Position numbers and translations under genes: made by a program | In this document: one piece after another, positions 1 through 10,000 of the stretch | Position numbering within the stretch: position 1 is the first letter of the stretch | Layout: every line of letters begins with the position of its first letter | The notes under the pieces: model-generated | What the model was told of the DNA's origin: nothing | Seen by the model: only the letters and a program-made list of their open reading frames with translations | Databases searched by the model: none | NCBI GenBank assembly: GCA_016716705.1 | Contig: JADJVF010000016.1 | Coordinates: forward strand, 1-64,000 | Direction of reading: 5' to 3' | DNA length: 64,000 nucleotides | DNA from: Holophagales bacterium | GTDB lineage: Bacteria; Acidobacteriota; Thermoanaerobaculia; UBA5066

Positions 1-53
1 CGACCGCGGTTGTCCCGGCGCACAAAGGGGATGTTGGCGAACAGGATGTTCAT
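1..53 (-). CDS. Start of an unidentified glycan-locus protein (partial)
   Basis: An ATG at 51-53 on the minus strand opens a frame that leaves the window after 17 codons, beginning MNILFANIPFVRRDN. A short hydrophobic beta strand followed by charged residues is typical of the first strand of Rossmann-type glycosyltransferases or of B12-binding radical SAM proteins, both common in surface-polysaccharide loci. It has the same direction as the glycosyltransferase and sugar genes upstream. There are too few residues to name a family. Confidence 0.4.
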   Translation of the reverse strand, partial: MNILFANIPFVRRDNRG

Positions 54-368
54 CGGTGAGGGACTCTTTATGATGAGGCGATTGTAGTAGGCAGGTGAAT
101 AGCCGGCACGCGAGTCGCTTCGGAGGTGGCCGGCCAGGGGCGTGCCCGGCTGCAGCCGGTCGTCGACGGCTCAGCGGGGTGGCGGATCTAGGGGTTTCGG
201 GCGAAGAGGCGCCGAAAGATCTCCCTATGGCGCCGAGTCGAATGTCCGGCCCGAAGCCGGTCGATATCGTGGCGCACTCGCTCGTCCTTCCAACCGGGAG
301 GGGTCGCACAGCCAGAGCAGGGGTTCGAGACCGGTCCACATCGCGGAACCCAGTCTGCCGCTGCGAGC
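54..368. other. Non-coding or degenerate stretch downstream of the glycosyltransferase
   Basis: About 315 bases without a convincing gene. On the minus strand two frames hold short plausible peptide pieces: one starts at an ATG near 342 and reads MWTGLEPLLWLCDP, the other ends at 188 with a basic tail HREIFRRLFARNP. They could be halves of one small frameshifted gene, since neighbouring genes are also interrupted by single-base indels. No terminator or promoter was recognised. Confidence 0.3.
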
Positions 369-1292
369 CTACAAGACCTGGTCCAGGTATTCGACAAGCG
401 TTCCGACGCGGTGCGCATAGGTGTGACGGGCGAGAAGCAGTCGACGCCCCTCGGCGGCGAAACGGCTCCGCCTCTCACCGTCGGCGAGCCAGCAGACGAG
501 TCTCGCCCAGAGGTCCTCGTGCCCCGAAGTGCAGACGACAGCCTCGGCGAACTCGTCGCGCAGTGTCGGAGTCTCGTCCGAGACGAGGAACCCTCCACTG
601 GCCAGGACCTCGAAGACCCGCAGGTTCACCGTGTCGTATCTCACGTGCTCCGGAATGTGGGCGTTCAGGTTCACTCGCGAACTGGAGAACACCCGGGGCA
701 GATCGGACTGAGGGACCTTGCCGCGGCAGCAGGCGGCGAGGGGGGGGGCCCAGGCCGGATTGCCGTAGATGACGAGGCCAAACGGCAACGCCGGGATCAG
801 GTACCGGAGGTTCACCTCGGGGCCCCGGATGTCGTTCCCGACGAAAGTGACCGGGTGGCGGTAGCGGTCGTCGGGGATCGAATAGAGTTCCTCCGGATCG
901 GCGGCGAAAGGGATGACAGCCCCATCGCAGCAGGCCGCTTTGAGGGGGGTGCTCGTGAAGATGAACCCGCGGAATCGTCCCTGCGTTCGCTCGAAAACAC
1001 CGGCCGTCCCCCCCGGATAGAGCTCCGGGGGATAGGCGTTTTGCAGGTAGAGAACGTTGGCTGCCCCGTCGTGGAGCGGTAGGAAAGGGTTGAAGTGGAC
1101 GACCACGTGGCATTCCCCTTCGATCCGATCGTCCGGCCCGACGAGGCGGACCCATTCCACGTCGTCACGGCGGCAGAGGTACTTCTGCCATGCCCGGGCG
1201 ACCGCCTCGTCTCCCTGGACGTTTCCCGAACGACGGACGTCGAGCGTGCCAATGGCGGCGAGTCGAAGGACGATGCGAAGCCGGCGCGCCAC
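369..1292 (-). CDS. CgeB-like glycosyltransferase
   Basis: Predicted GT-B glycosyltransferase of about 307 residues that would act in the cytoplasm on a surface glycan. The C-terminal third shows the motif VNLRVFEVLASGGFLVSDE, the hallmark of the CgeB/Glyco_trans_1_2 family, where nucleotide-sugar contacts are made. It is followed by a helix ending in YLDQVL. I choose the GTG at 1290-1292 because the upstream cupin stops at 1297-1299; an ATG at 1361 is in frame but would overlap that gene by about 65 bases. It is the third gene of a minus-strand run (RmlD-like reductase, cupin, transferase). Donor and acceptor cannot be inferred. Confidence 0.7.
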   Translation of the reverse strand: MARRLRIVLRLAAIGTLDVRRSGNVQGDEAVARAWQKYLCRRDDVEWVRLVGPDDRIEGECHVVVHFNPFLPLHDGAANVLYLQNAYPPELYPGGTAGVFERTQGRFRGFIFTSTPLKAACCDGAVIPFAADPEELYSIPDDRYRHPVTFVGNDIRGPEVNLRYLIPALPFGLVIYGNPAWAPPLAACCRGKVPQSDLPRVFSSSRVNLNAHIPEHVRYDTVNLRVFEVLASGGFLVSDETPTLRDEFAEAVVCTSGHEDLWARLVCWLADGERRSRFAAEGRRLLLARHTYAHRVGTLVEYLDQVL

Positions 1293-1296
1293 TCGC

Positions 1297-1653
1297 TCAG
1301 CTCGCGCGGTGGATGTCCGGATTCTCGGGGATCGATCGGCTGGGAAAGCATATTGATCCACCGAGAACGAGTTGCCGTGCGAAGGGTGTGCAGCTCCCGG
1401 GGCTCGACCTCGAACAGGTCCCCGCCGCGGGCGTGGAACTCGAACGACTCGCCTGTGTCGAGGTGGCGAATTGAGACATCGATTTCTCCGGAAATCACGA
1501 AAAGAGCCTCCGGGTGGTCTCGTGGTAGTGCAAGCCCCGAGTCTCGCCGGCCTCGGTTTCGACGAAGTTCACTTCGGCCCATCCCTCCCGGGTCAGACCG
1601 AGGAAGGTGCCCCGGCCGTCACGGTGTTCCACGTACGGAGCCAGGCGCCGCAC
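1297..1653 (-). CDS. WxcM/RmlC-like sugar cupin, frame broken by two compensating indels
   Basis: A small cupin of about 118 residues similar to the dTDP-sugar isomerase/epimerase-like cupins of O-antigen clusters. The GTG at 1653 directly abuts the stop of the upstream reductase. Reading requires two corrections: one T missing in the T run at 1500-1503 (minus strand), and one extra C in the C run at 1327-1330. After correction the protein runs continuously through GLHYHETTRRLFFVISGE, the metal-binding half of the cupin barrel, and RWINMLSQPIDPENPDI to a normal stop. Two exactly compensating indels in homopolymers point to sequence error rather than decay. The precise reaction is unknown. Confidence 0.65.
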
Positions 1654-2539
1654 CTAGAGCCCCTCTAAACGCAACCGCGCCATACCGCTGGCCAGGGGCG
1701 TGGGCTGCAGCCCGATTCGCCCCGTGCTGGCCGTGGTCGAGAGCGAGGCGTCCGGCAGCAGCATCATCTCTCTCCGGCGGTCGCCGGCGACCCGGGCGAC
1801 GAGAAGCGAGGGGTCGAACCCGAAAGCCTCTGCGAATGCTCGAAACTGCTCGTAGCGACTGACGCGGTCGGCTCCGACTACGTGAAGAACACCAGACAGG
1901 TCGCGCTCGATCGCCGCCTCGATCGCCTCGGCCAAGGCTCCGCTGAACGTCGGCGAGTTGACGACGTCGACAAACGCCTCGACCGACCGACCGGCCGCTA
2001 GCTCCGCGGCCACCCAGCGCAGCAGGGGTGAGCGCCAACCGTATAGTCCGCCACTTCGGCAGACGAGGGCTCCTGGGCAATTCCGTAACGCCGCCACCTC
2101 CCCCGCGAGCTTGCTGGCTCCGTAAACGAGGGTCGGCTGCGGGATTTCCTCCTCGAGGTAGTTCCCGCGGAGACCGTCGAAAACGAGGTCGGTCGAGAGG
2201 TAGACGAGCTTCGCTCCGACCTTGCGGCAGGCTCGCGCGACGTGACCGGTCCCGACCGCGTTGGTGGCGAACGCCTCGCCGGGGTTCGATTCGCACTGGC
2301 GAACGTCCTTGTTCCCGGCAACGTGGATCACCACTTCGGGCCGGAATTCGGCGACCACTTTCGAGAGTGGCCGCGTCGCGGCAAACGTCGAGCGTGACCC
2401 GTCGGGACGGCGGAGTTGATCCGGGCGGAAGGGCCCTGAATCTCACAACTCCTGCGACGCGGTGGCCCCCTCGGAGAAGGTGCCTGACGAGATTGGAGCC
2501 GACGAACCCGGCGGCTCCAGTGACGAGAAATCCGTTCAT
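1654..2539 (-). CDS. RmlD-like NAD(P)-dependent sugar reductase/epimerase, one frameshift
   Basis: Extended short-chain dehydrogenase of about 294 residues. The N-terminal Rossmann motif VTGAAGFVGSNL is seen at residues 6-17. After a frame change near 2357-2363 the second part continues with VVIHVAGNKDV, then YLSTDLVFDG, the catalytic Tyr-Lys pair in LVYGASKLAGE, and LHVVGADRVSRYE. This layout is that of dTDP-4-dehydrorhamnose reductase (RmlD) and its relatives, which make nucleotide-activated deoxysugars. It forms an operon with the cupin (0-base spacing) and the glycosyltransferase. The break is either an extra base or two missing bases. The substrate is inferred only from family membership. 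Confidence 0.7.
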
Positions 2540-3106
2540 TCTCGCCCGCTAGAGCCCGGGCCGGCGGGCGCGGTCCCCGAGTAGCGAAAGTCGAGCCGGC
2601 CAGATCAGAGCGAAGCTCACGAGCGCGGCTGATCGAGCGACCTCGCGCGGGTCAGCTGCCGAGGGCCCCGGGAGCGTTGGTCTCGCACCCATGTCGCACT
2701 GCGGACCGGGCGTAGCCGAGAAGGAGTTCGTTCTGCTTCGCGATGATGCGGATCCCGTTGCGGATCTTCTCCACGACGTCGATTGAAGTACGCTGGGGCT
2801 CACTGGTAGACCTCACTAAGGTCCCCCCCCCGGAGGACGGATCGGGCTCGATATCCTGGAGGGCCGTTTCAAGCTCTCGCTCGACATCGGTTCATTGTGC
2901 ACGATTCGACTTTCCGGAGCCGGCGAGCGGAGCCCGCGGTCGCGAGGCCGGCTTGGTCGGTCCGGCGGCAGGAGCGCGGACACCGATAACACCAGAGCGA
3001 CGGACAGCGGATAGCGCGGTGAATCGGCTGAAGGGTGCGTGCGGCGGAGTGCGCCGCGAGCCGGAATGTCTCGACGCGGCGCCACTCCTCTCGGAACGCT
3101 CGCCCC
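2540..3106. other. Intergenic region between the sugar operon and the ettA remnant
   Basis: A 567-base stretch with no recognisable gene apart from one very short minus-strand frame, listed separately. It holds a C8 run at 2823-2830. Other open frames here are short and arginine/serine rich, with no sign of a protein family. It may carry the promoter of the sugar operon, but I could not pick out convincing -35/-10 boxes. Confidence 0.4.
2652..2816 (-). CDS. Very small hypothetical protein, uncertain
   Basis: A GTG at 2816 preceded at suitable distance by a G-rich run opens a 54-residue frame beginning MRSTSEPQRTSIDVVEKI and continuing with the amphipathic stretch RNGIRIIAKQNELLLGYA. The composition (mixed charged and hydrophobic, not arginine-rich) looks more protein-like than other frames here. 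No homologue is recognised. It may be a remnant of a longer gene, since the same frame extends upstream without a start codon to a stop near 2892. Confidence 0.2.
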   Translation of the reverse strand: MRSTSEPQRTSIDVVEKIRNGIRIIAKQNELLLGYARSAVRHGCETNAPGALGS

Positions 3107-3487
3107 CTACCTCGTCGTCAGCTTCCGGTACTTGATCCGGTGAGGCATGTCGGCCGCGGCGCCAAGGCGCTTGTGCCGGTCGGCCTCGTACTCCTGGTAG
3201 CTCCCCTCGAACCAGAAGGTCTTCGAGTCTCCCTCGAAGGCGAGCATGTGGGTCGCGACGCGGTCGAGGAACCAGCGGTCGTGCGAGATGACGACGGCGT
3301 AGCCGGCGAAGGAGAGGAGCGCCTCCCCGAGCGCGCGAAGGGTGTCGACGTCGAGGTCGTTCGTCGGCTCGTCCAGCAGGAGAAGGTTGCTGGCCTTCTT
3401 GACGGTCCGCGCGAGGTGGAGGCGGTTCATCTCGCCCCCCGAGAGGTCGCCGATTTCGCGATCCCGGGCGCGCCCGCAATCGGCGAA
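3107..3487 (-). pseudogene. ettA: ettA (ABC-F translation factor) C-terminal remnant
   Basis: About 120 residues match only the last fifth of EttA, the ABC-F ATPase that gates the ribosomal E site. Visible are the ABC signature LSGGEMNR, Walker B LLLLDEPTND with the D-loop, the switch histidine in VVISHDRWFLDR, and the conserved C-terminus PHRIKYRKLT. The first ATP-binding domain, the arm/linker and the second Walker A are all absent. Just upstream (about 3490) the sequence becomes the 3' end of the GT87-like gene. No start codon or ribosome site serves it, so it is a 5'-truncated remnant, although its frame and stop are intact. EttA is about 555 residues when complete. Confidence 0.85.
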
Positions 3488-3495
3488 ATTCGCGG

Positions 3496-5046
3496 TCACC
3501 GCTGACGGGAGCCAGGGACAACAGCGAGGACGTCCTTTCCGGACTCCCGGCGGAAGCACGACACGAGGAACGGAACCCCGAAGACGAGGAGCAGCAGGTA
3601 GAGCGCGACGTTGGCGGCCCAGAGGACATGCGTCGGGTTCTTCGCGGTGAAGATGACCAGGGGCATGAAGCAGGCAGACAGTCGAACGGACAGCTTGTCC
3701 GCCGCCACGCCGGCTCCCACGAGGGCGGGCCCGAAGAGCCACGTCAGGTACCACTCGTGATTGCTCGAGTTCAGGGTGAGGAAATACGAGATGAGCAGGA
3801 AGACCCAGGCCCTCTCGAGGGCTCCCGGCCTGTCCGCGAGGCGGTCCCGGACGAGGAGGACGAGGCTCGCCACGGCGAGGAAGAGGAACGTCGCGAGGAG
3901 GAGCCGGCTGATCGCGGGACCCGGGACCCGGATCACGAACCGGTCGACGGTCCCGAGCACGAAGTGGACGCTGCTTCGGAAGACCCCGCTCCCGTGGCGG
4001 ATCGCCGAGAGGAGACTCGACGGGAAGCTGGGATAGCGAAGGGCGAAGAAGGCGAGGGGGATCGCGAAGCCTGCGAGGAAGAGAAGCGGGCCACGGACCG
4101 AGACCTTTCTTCCTGAACGACCCCTCAGCATCCAGTCGGCCACGAAGAGGGGTAGGGCGATGAGCGGCGCGTATTTCACGCCGCACGCGAACGCGAACAT
4201 TAGTCCTGATGAGAACGGGCGGTCGGCGCGCCGGAGCGCGAGGGCCGCGAGGACGAAGACGACCATGAGGTGGTCGTTGTGCATGCCGGTCATCGCACTG
4301 AGAAGGACGACCGGGCTGCAGGCGAAGGCGTAGAAGGCGAACGGGGCCCGGGGACCGGCCAGCCGGACGACGAGCGCCGACGCGGCGACGTGACAGGCGA
4401 GCGAGACGAGCTTGAAGAGGACGAGGGCGAGCTTGATGTTCCCGAAAGAGAGGGCGGCGAGCCCCGTGGCGAGCGCCTGGAAGAGGGGCCGTACGTGCCG
4501 GGCAGCGTTCGGAATCCCGGCAGGACGTTCGTGAACATGGGGGTCGGTCGCCGCTGCACCCGTCTGCGCGATCGTTTGCAGGAACGGATCGAGGTGGTAC
4601 CGGGCCTCGAGCCACCCGAGGCCTGTGTAGTAGAAGACGTCGGGGCTCAGCCAGGGGAGCCCGAGTGAGAAGAGGAAGGCGAGCAGACCGGCGTGGAGGA
4701 TGAGCGGACTGCTCGGCACCGGCGCCTGCACGTGCCGGAGCCGGGCGGCGATCGCCACGTAGAGCACGCCCGCCGCGACGAGAAGCGCCGACTGGAGAAC
4801 CCGACCGGAGAAGACGGTCAGCGGCTCGGACCCGCGGACCCCTCCGGCGAAAAAGCCGAGGAAGAAGTCGAACTCGTGCCGGATGAGGTCCAGCGGACTC
4901 TGAAACCAGAGGCGGAAGGACGGCAGAACGAGCAGGACGGAAACGAGGACGGAAGAGGCGAGGAGCAGCGTCGGCACGCCCTCGTCTGCCGGGCGCAGGG
5001 GGGGAGTCGAGAATCGAGAGCTTCCGCCCTCCAGGATGGAACTCAC
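3496..5046 (-). CDS. GT87/DUF2029-like polytopic glycosyltransferase
   Basis: A 516-residue integral membrane protein with about ten to twelve predicted membrane segments. The arrangement is that of GT-C enzymes: an early loop with WLSPDVFYYTGLGWLEARYHLDPF, here spanning about residues 141-164, places acidic residues after the first helices. A later aromatic loop reads NSSNHEWYLTWLFGP. Such enzymes transfer sugars from polyprenyl-phosphate donors on the periplasmic face of the membrane. The start ATG at 5046 lies back to back with the divergent DegT gene (48-base gap). The 3' end abuts the truncated ettA piece, suggesting the gene arrived with a rearrangement there. Exact donor and acceptor are unknown. 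Confidence 0.65.
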   Translation of the reverse strand: MSSILEGGSSRFSTPPLRPADEGVPTLLLASSVLVSVLLVLPSFRLWFQSPLDLIRHEFDFFLGFFAGGVRGSEPLTVFSGRVLQSALLVAAGVLYVAIAARLRHVQAPVPSSPLILHAGLLAFLFSLGLPWLSPDVFYYTGLGWLEARYHLDPFLQTIAQTGAAATDPHVHERPAGIPNAARHVRPLFQALATGLAALSFGNIKLALVLFKLVSLACHVAASALVVRLAGPRAPFAFYAFACSPVVLLSAMTGMHNDHLMVVFVLAALALRRADRPFSSGLMFAFACGVKYAPLIALPLFVADWMLRGRSGRKVSVRGPLLFLAGFAIPLAFFALRYPSFPSSLLSAIRHGSGVFRSSVHFVLGTVDRFVIRVPGPAISRLLLATFLFLAVASLVLLVRDRLADRPGALERAWVFLLISYFLTLNSSNHEWYLTWLFGPALVGAGVAADKLSVRLSACFMPLVIFTAKNPTHVLWAANVALYLLLLVFGVPFLVSCFRRESGKDVLAVVPGSRQR

Positions 5047-5094
5047 AAGGGGCCTCCGCGCCTCGGGGTCGCTGGATTATGCTCCGCGGTTGCT

Positions 5095-6253
5095 ATGGAA
5101 CCGACGATGCCGCTCGCCGTCCCCGTCCCCCTCCTCGACCTCAAGAAGCAGTACGCCACCCTTCGCGACGAGATCCGCTCGGCGACGGACGACCTCTTCG
5201 AGAGCCAGGGCTTCATCCTCGGCCCGAAGGTCGAGGCCTTCGAGAAGGCGATCGCCGAGTACGTCGGCGTCAAGCACGCGATCGGGATGTCGTCCGGCAC
5301 CGACGCCCAGCTCGCCGCGATGATGGCGCTGGGGATCGGGCCGGGAGACGACGTCGTCACGTCGCCCTACACCTTCTTCTCCACGGCGGGAGCGGTCGTG
5401 AGGCTCGGCGCGCGCCCTGTCTTCTGCGACATCGACCCGGTGACCTGCAACGTCGACCCGGAGAAGCTCGCGAAGGCGATCACGCCGAAGACGAAGGCGA
5501 TCCAGCCGGTCCACCTCTACGGCCAGTGCGCCGACATGGACCCGATCCTGGCGGTCGCGAAGGCGAAGGGCGTGCCGGTGATCGAGGACGCCTGCCAGTC
5601 GCTGGGCTCGGCGTACAAGGGGCGCAAGGCGGGCTCGATGGGCGAGTTCGGGGCCTTCTCGTTCTTCCCGTCGAAGAACCTGGGCGGCTTCGGGGACGGC
5701 GGCATGGTGACGACGAACGACGACGGGTTCGCCACGACCCTCCGCGCCCTCCGGATGCACGGCGAGACGAGCCGCTACCACCACAGGCTCGTGGGCGGCA
5801 ACTTCCGTCTCGACGCGCTCCAGGCGGTCGTCCTTCACGTCAAGCTCCCGCACCTCGACTCGTGGGCCGAGGGGCAGGCGACAGAACGCGGCCGAGATCG
5901 AGCGGCGCTTCCTCGAGCACGGGGGCCGGACATTCGAGGAGGGCGGGATCGGCTTCCCTCGCGAAGCGCCTGGTCGGCACCACGTCTACAACCAGTTTGT
6001 CGTGCGGGTTGCCGGGGGCCGGCGGGAGGCTCTGAAAGAGCGTCTCGTCCAGCTCAAGATCGGCCACGCCGTCTACTACCCGGTTCCGCTCCACCTCCAG
6101 GAGTGCTTCTCCGGGCTCGGCGGGAAGGTGGGGGATTTTCCAGAGGCCGAGCGGGCTGCCACGGAAACCCTTGCACTGCCAGTGTTTCCGGAGCTTGCCC
6201 CGTCACAGAAGGCCTTCGTCGCGTACCACCTGGCGCAGTTCTCGAGGGAATAG
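5095..6253 (+). CDS. DegT/DnrJ/EryC1 PLP-dependent sugar aminotransferase, one frameshift
   Basis: Fold-type I aminotransferase that aminates a keto-sugar nucleotide, usually for O-antigen or glycoprotein sugars. The ATG at 5095 gives MEPTMPLAVPVPLLDLKKQY, the usual family opening. Visible motifs are GMSSGTDAQLAA, VIEDACQSLGSAYKG, and the PLP lysine in FSFFPSKNLGGFGD. An extra base in the G run at 5871-5874 breaks the frame; the second part resumes with RRQNAAEIERRFLEHGG and ends with ETLALPVFPELAPSQ. Corrected length is 385 residues, normal for the family. The nearest relatives by feel are the WecE/Per/WlbE type, but the substrate is not readable from sequence. Confidence 0.8.
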
Positions 6254-6299
6254 GGGACTGCCGCCAGGGCGTTACGTCCGCACGTGCGCTCCTCCTCAC

Positions 6300-6328
6300 T
6301 TGACAAGAACGCACGCAGGTCGTAACTT
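6300..6328 (+). promoter_or_regulatory. Sigma-70-type promoter of groESL
   Basis: TTGACA at 6300-6305 and TAACTT at 6323-6328, separated by 17 bases. The -35 box is a perfect consensus and the -10 box matches at three to four positions. The CIRCE operator starts two bases after the -10 box, so transcription would begin inside or just before it. Confidence 0.75.
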
Positions 6329-6329
6329 C

Positions 6330-6356
6330 TTAGCACTCGCCACCCGCGAGTGCTAA
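6330..6356 (+). promoter_or_regulatory. CIRCE operator (HrcA binding site)
   Basis: A perfect inverted repeat, TTAGCACTC at 6330-6338 and GAGTGCTAA at 6348-6356, with the canonical 9-base spacer. This is the consensus CIRCE element bound by the repressor HrcA, which is kept active by GroEL. The operon is therefore expected to be derepressed on heat or misfolding stress. hrcA itself is not in the window. Confidence 0.97.
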
Positions 6357-6426
6357 CGAGCGCCAAGAGAACCCTCACCAGGGGCCAACTGCCCCGAGAG
6401 ACCCGAAACCCATGAAGGAGCATGCA

Positions 6427-6720
6427 ATGAAGATTCGTCCTCTCTATGACCGGATCCTCGTCAAGAGGATCGAGACCAAGGAACAGGTCCGCGGCGGAAT
6501 CATCATCCCCGACACCGCCAAGGAAAAGCCGATGGAGGCCACTGTCGAGGCCGTCGGCGAGGGCAAGTTCGACGACAACGGCAAGCGCGTGGCCCTGACC
6601 GTCAAGACGGGCGACAAGGTCCTCATCGGCAAGTACGCAGGCACCGAAATCAAGCTCGACGACCAGGACTTCCTCATCCTCCGCGAGGACGAGGTTCTGG
6701 CCATCGTCGACGCGAAGTAA
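6427..6720 (+). CDS. groES: Co-chaperonin GroES
   Basis: Co-chaperonin of 97 residues, the usual length, which caps the GroEL cylinder in the cytoplasm. The start is the ATG at 6427 because AAGGAG at 6415-6420 lies at ideal distance; an upstream in-frame ATG at 6412 would place that site inside the gene. The sequence opens MKIRPLYDRILVKRIE, followed by the mobile loop with GGIIIPDTAKEKP that contacts GroEL, and ends DFLILREDEVLAIVDAK. It is followed 15 bases later by groEL and shares the CIRCE-controlled promoter. Confidence 0.97.
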   Translation: MKIRPLYDRILVKRIETKEQVRGGIIIPDTAKEKPMEATVEAVGEGKFDDNGKRVALTVKTGDKVLIGKYAGTEIKLDDQDFLILREDEVLAIVDAK

Positions 6721-6735
6721 GGCGAGGTTAGAGAA

Positions 6736-8374
<1,639 letters not shown>

Positions 8375-8384
8375 GGATCCAACG

Positions 8385-8414
8385 GAGGGAGCCCGGCGTC
8401 TGCCGGGCTCCCTC
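8385..8414 (+). terminator. Terminator after groEL
   Basis: A perfect 13-base-pair stem (8385-8397 with 8402-8414) around a GTCT loop, 10 bases after the groEL stop. There is no long T run, only GATCCCCC, which is common in GC-rich genomes. Confidence 0.8.
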
Positions 8415-8436
8415 GATCCCCCTCCGTGAAGGGAAC

Positions 8437-8464
8437 GAACGGCCCGGCATCAGCCGGGCCGTTC
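8437..8464 (-). terminator. Terminator for the convergent gene
   Basis: A perfect 12-base-pair stem (8437-8448 with 8453-8464) with an ATCA loop, lying 13 bases beyond the stop of the minus-strand gene ending at 8478. Together with the preceding hairpin it insulates the convergent pair. Confidence 0.7.
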
Positions 8465-8477
8465 GGCTTGAATCGGG

Positions 8478-9275
8478 CTAGCTTTCCTCCGGCACCGCGA
8501 GAATCCGCGCTCCCAGCCCGAAACCCTTCTTCGTGCTCCTGAGCCGGAGGCCGCCCGCCTTCAGGACGTCGCGTGCGACGACGGAGGCCGTCTTCACCTC
8601 CTCGAGGAGCGTCTCGACGGTGGCGCGTCCCTCGACGCGCTCGACGGCGAGGGGGACGTGGGCGTTGCCGAAGCGGACGAGGCGGCAGACGAAGGGCCGG
8701 GTCCCGCGCCGCCAGAGTGCCGGCCCGGGGAGCGCCCTGCCCGTCGAGAGGTCCTCGATCGTGACCTTCTTCCCCTCCCAGGTCGCGCGGGCGACGGTGT
8801 CTTCCGCCCGGATGAGCGCCTTCACGGCGCGGACCGCCTCCTTCGGGAGGTCGGCTTCGAAGCGGGCGAGGAAGAGATCGGCGGCGGTCACACGGTCCGT
8901 TTCGTTCAGGAGGATGTCGAAGGGGAGGCGCGGGGCGAAGAGGTGGGTGAACTGCTCGTCGCCGGCGCCGTCCGCCTCGAGGGCGCGCTCGGCGAGGTCG
9001 GCGGCGTAGACGAGAGCGTCGAGGCCGTGCTCCCGGCCCTTGGCGTTGGCCTCGGCGACGCAGAAGACGTCGACCGCGACGACGGCCGCGAAGACGGCGG
9101 CGGTGGTGGCGTCGAACCCCTCGTCCTCCGCGGCGGCGGCGGTCCGCTCGTAAGCCAGGGGCGGGGGGACGTCGGCGAGACCGGCGGAGTCGCTGGCGTC
9201 CGCAGGCACGGGGACGGGCTTCATGGCGCTCTGGCGGCGGGCGGGCCTGACGGGCGGCTTCTTCTCGGTCGGCAT
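8478..9275 (-). CDS. Conserved-looking protein of unknown function
   Basis: A 265-residue protein not recognised. The first 45 residues are basic and proline-rich (MPTEKKPPVRPARRQ), then a likely globular alpha/beta body. It has no signal peptide, no membrane segment and few cysteines. The middle contains FAPRLPFDILLNETDRVTAA and the C-terminus has GGLRLRSTKKGFGLGARI. Codon use matches the neighbours, and its own terminator follows. It is divergent from the HD hydrolase gene, with 73 bases between starts, so they may share a regulatory region. Function unknown. Confidence 0.65.
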   Translation of the reverse strand: MPTEKKPPVRPARRQSAMKPVPVPADASDSAGLADVPPPLAYERTAAAAEDEGFDATTAAVFAAVVAVDVFCVAEANAKGREHGLDALVYAADLAERALEADGAGDEQFTHLFAPRLPFDILLNETDRVTAADLFLARFEADLPKEAVRAVKALIRAEDTVARATWEGKKVTIEDLSTGRALPGPALWRRGTRPFVCRLVRFGNAHVPLAVERVEGRATVETLLEEVKTASVVARDVLKAGGLRLRSTKKGFGLGARILAVPEES

Positions 9276-9348
9276 GCCCGGAGGCTACCGGTTTACGGCA
9301 GCGGAGGGAACGGGTCCGGCCCGGATCCGTTCGTGGCAGGATTGGGGC

Positions 9349-9945
9349 GTGGAAGAGAAGCGGCCCCTGATCCTGACGAGGAAGTTCGACGAGGCCCTTG
9401 CCTACGCGGTCGACCTCCACCGCGAGCAGCCGAGGAAGGGGACGGGCGTGCCCTACGTGTCGCACCTGCTCTCCGTGGCCGCTCTCGTCCTGGAGCACGG
9501 CGGGACAGAGGAGCAGGCGATCGCCGCGCTCCTGCACGACGCGGTGGAGGACCAGGGGGGGAGGCGGACGGCGGAGGCCATCCGCGCGCGGTTCGGGGAT
9601 CTCGTCGCCGACATCGTCGACGGCTGCACCGACACGGACCTTTTTCCGAAACCGCCGTGGCGGACGCGGAAGGAGGCCTACATCGCGCGGGTGAGGACGG
9701 AGCCCGCCCACGTGAGGCTCGTTTCGGCCGCCGACAAGCTCCACAACGCCCGGACGATGGTCACCGACCTCAGGATCCTCGGGCCGGTCCTCTGGAAACG
9801 GTTCAACGCGGGCCGGGACGAGACGCTCTGGTACCTCGGAGCCCTCGTCGAGGCCTTCCGCGAAGCCGGGACGGCCCCGATCGTCGAGGAGCTCGCGCGG
9901 ACGGTCGCCGAGCTGGAGGTCGTTTCCGGCAACGGCCGCTCCTGA
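9349..9945 (+). CDS. HD-domain phosphohydrolase (SpoT/MESH1-like fold)
   Basis: A 198-residue single-domain HD protein. Key metal ligands are visible in GVPYVSHLLSVAALV (first His), ALLHDAVEDQGG (the HD pair) and ADKLHNARTM (the distal Asp). This order is that of the small (p)ppGpp hydrolases and the hydrolase domain of RelA/SpoT. No synthetase or regulatory domain is attached. I choose the GTG at 9349 because the homologous region starts at LILTRKFDEALAYAVD; longer in-frame starts would overlap the divergent gene. A role in (p)ppGpp or other nucleotide hydrolysis is inferred, and other HD substrates are possible. Confidence 0.75.
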   Translation: MEEKRPLILTRKFDEALAYAVDLHREQPRKGTGVPYVSHLLSVAALVLEHGGTEEQAIAALLHDAVEDQGGRRTAEAIRARFGDLVADIVDGCTDTDLFPKPPWRTRKEAYIARVRTEPAHVRLVSAADKLHNARTMVTDLRILGPVLWKRFNAGRDETLWYLGALVEAFREAGTAPIVEELARTVAELEVVSGNGRS

Positions 9946-10000
9946 CGGAGCCGGGACGCCCGGGGCCGCGACCTATACTTCTGTTTCTCCTCCCGCTGCC

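Noticed and set aside
188..598. A 136-codon minus-strand open frame overlapping the glycosyltransferase end
   Set aside because: Most of it is a shadow of the glycosyltransferase gene; only the last 50 codons look protein-like, which is too little to call a gene.
1297..2539. Decay of the sugar operon into pseudogenes
   Set aside because: After single-base corrections all motifs and normal lengths return, and the same kind of indel occurs in essential genes of the window.
3107..3487. A functional short ABC-F protein
   Set aside because: Walker A and the first ATP-binding domain are missing and there is no start codon or ribosome site.
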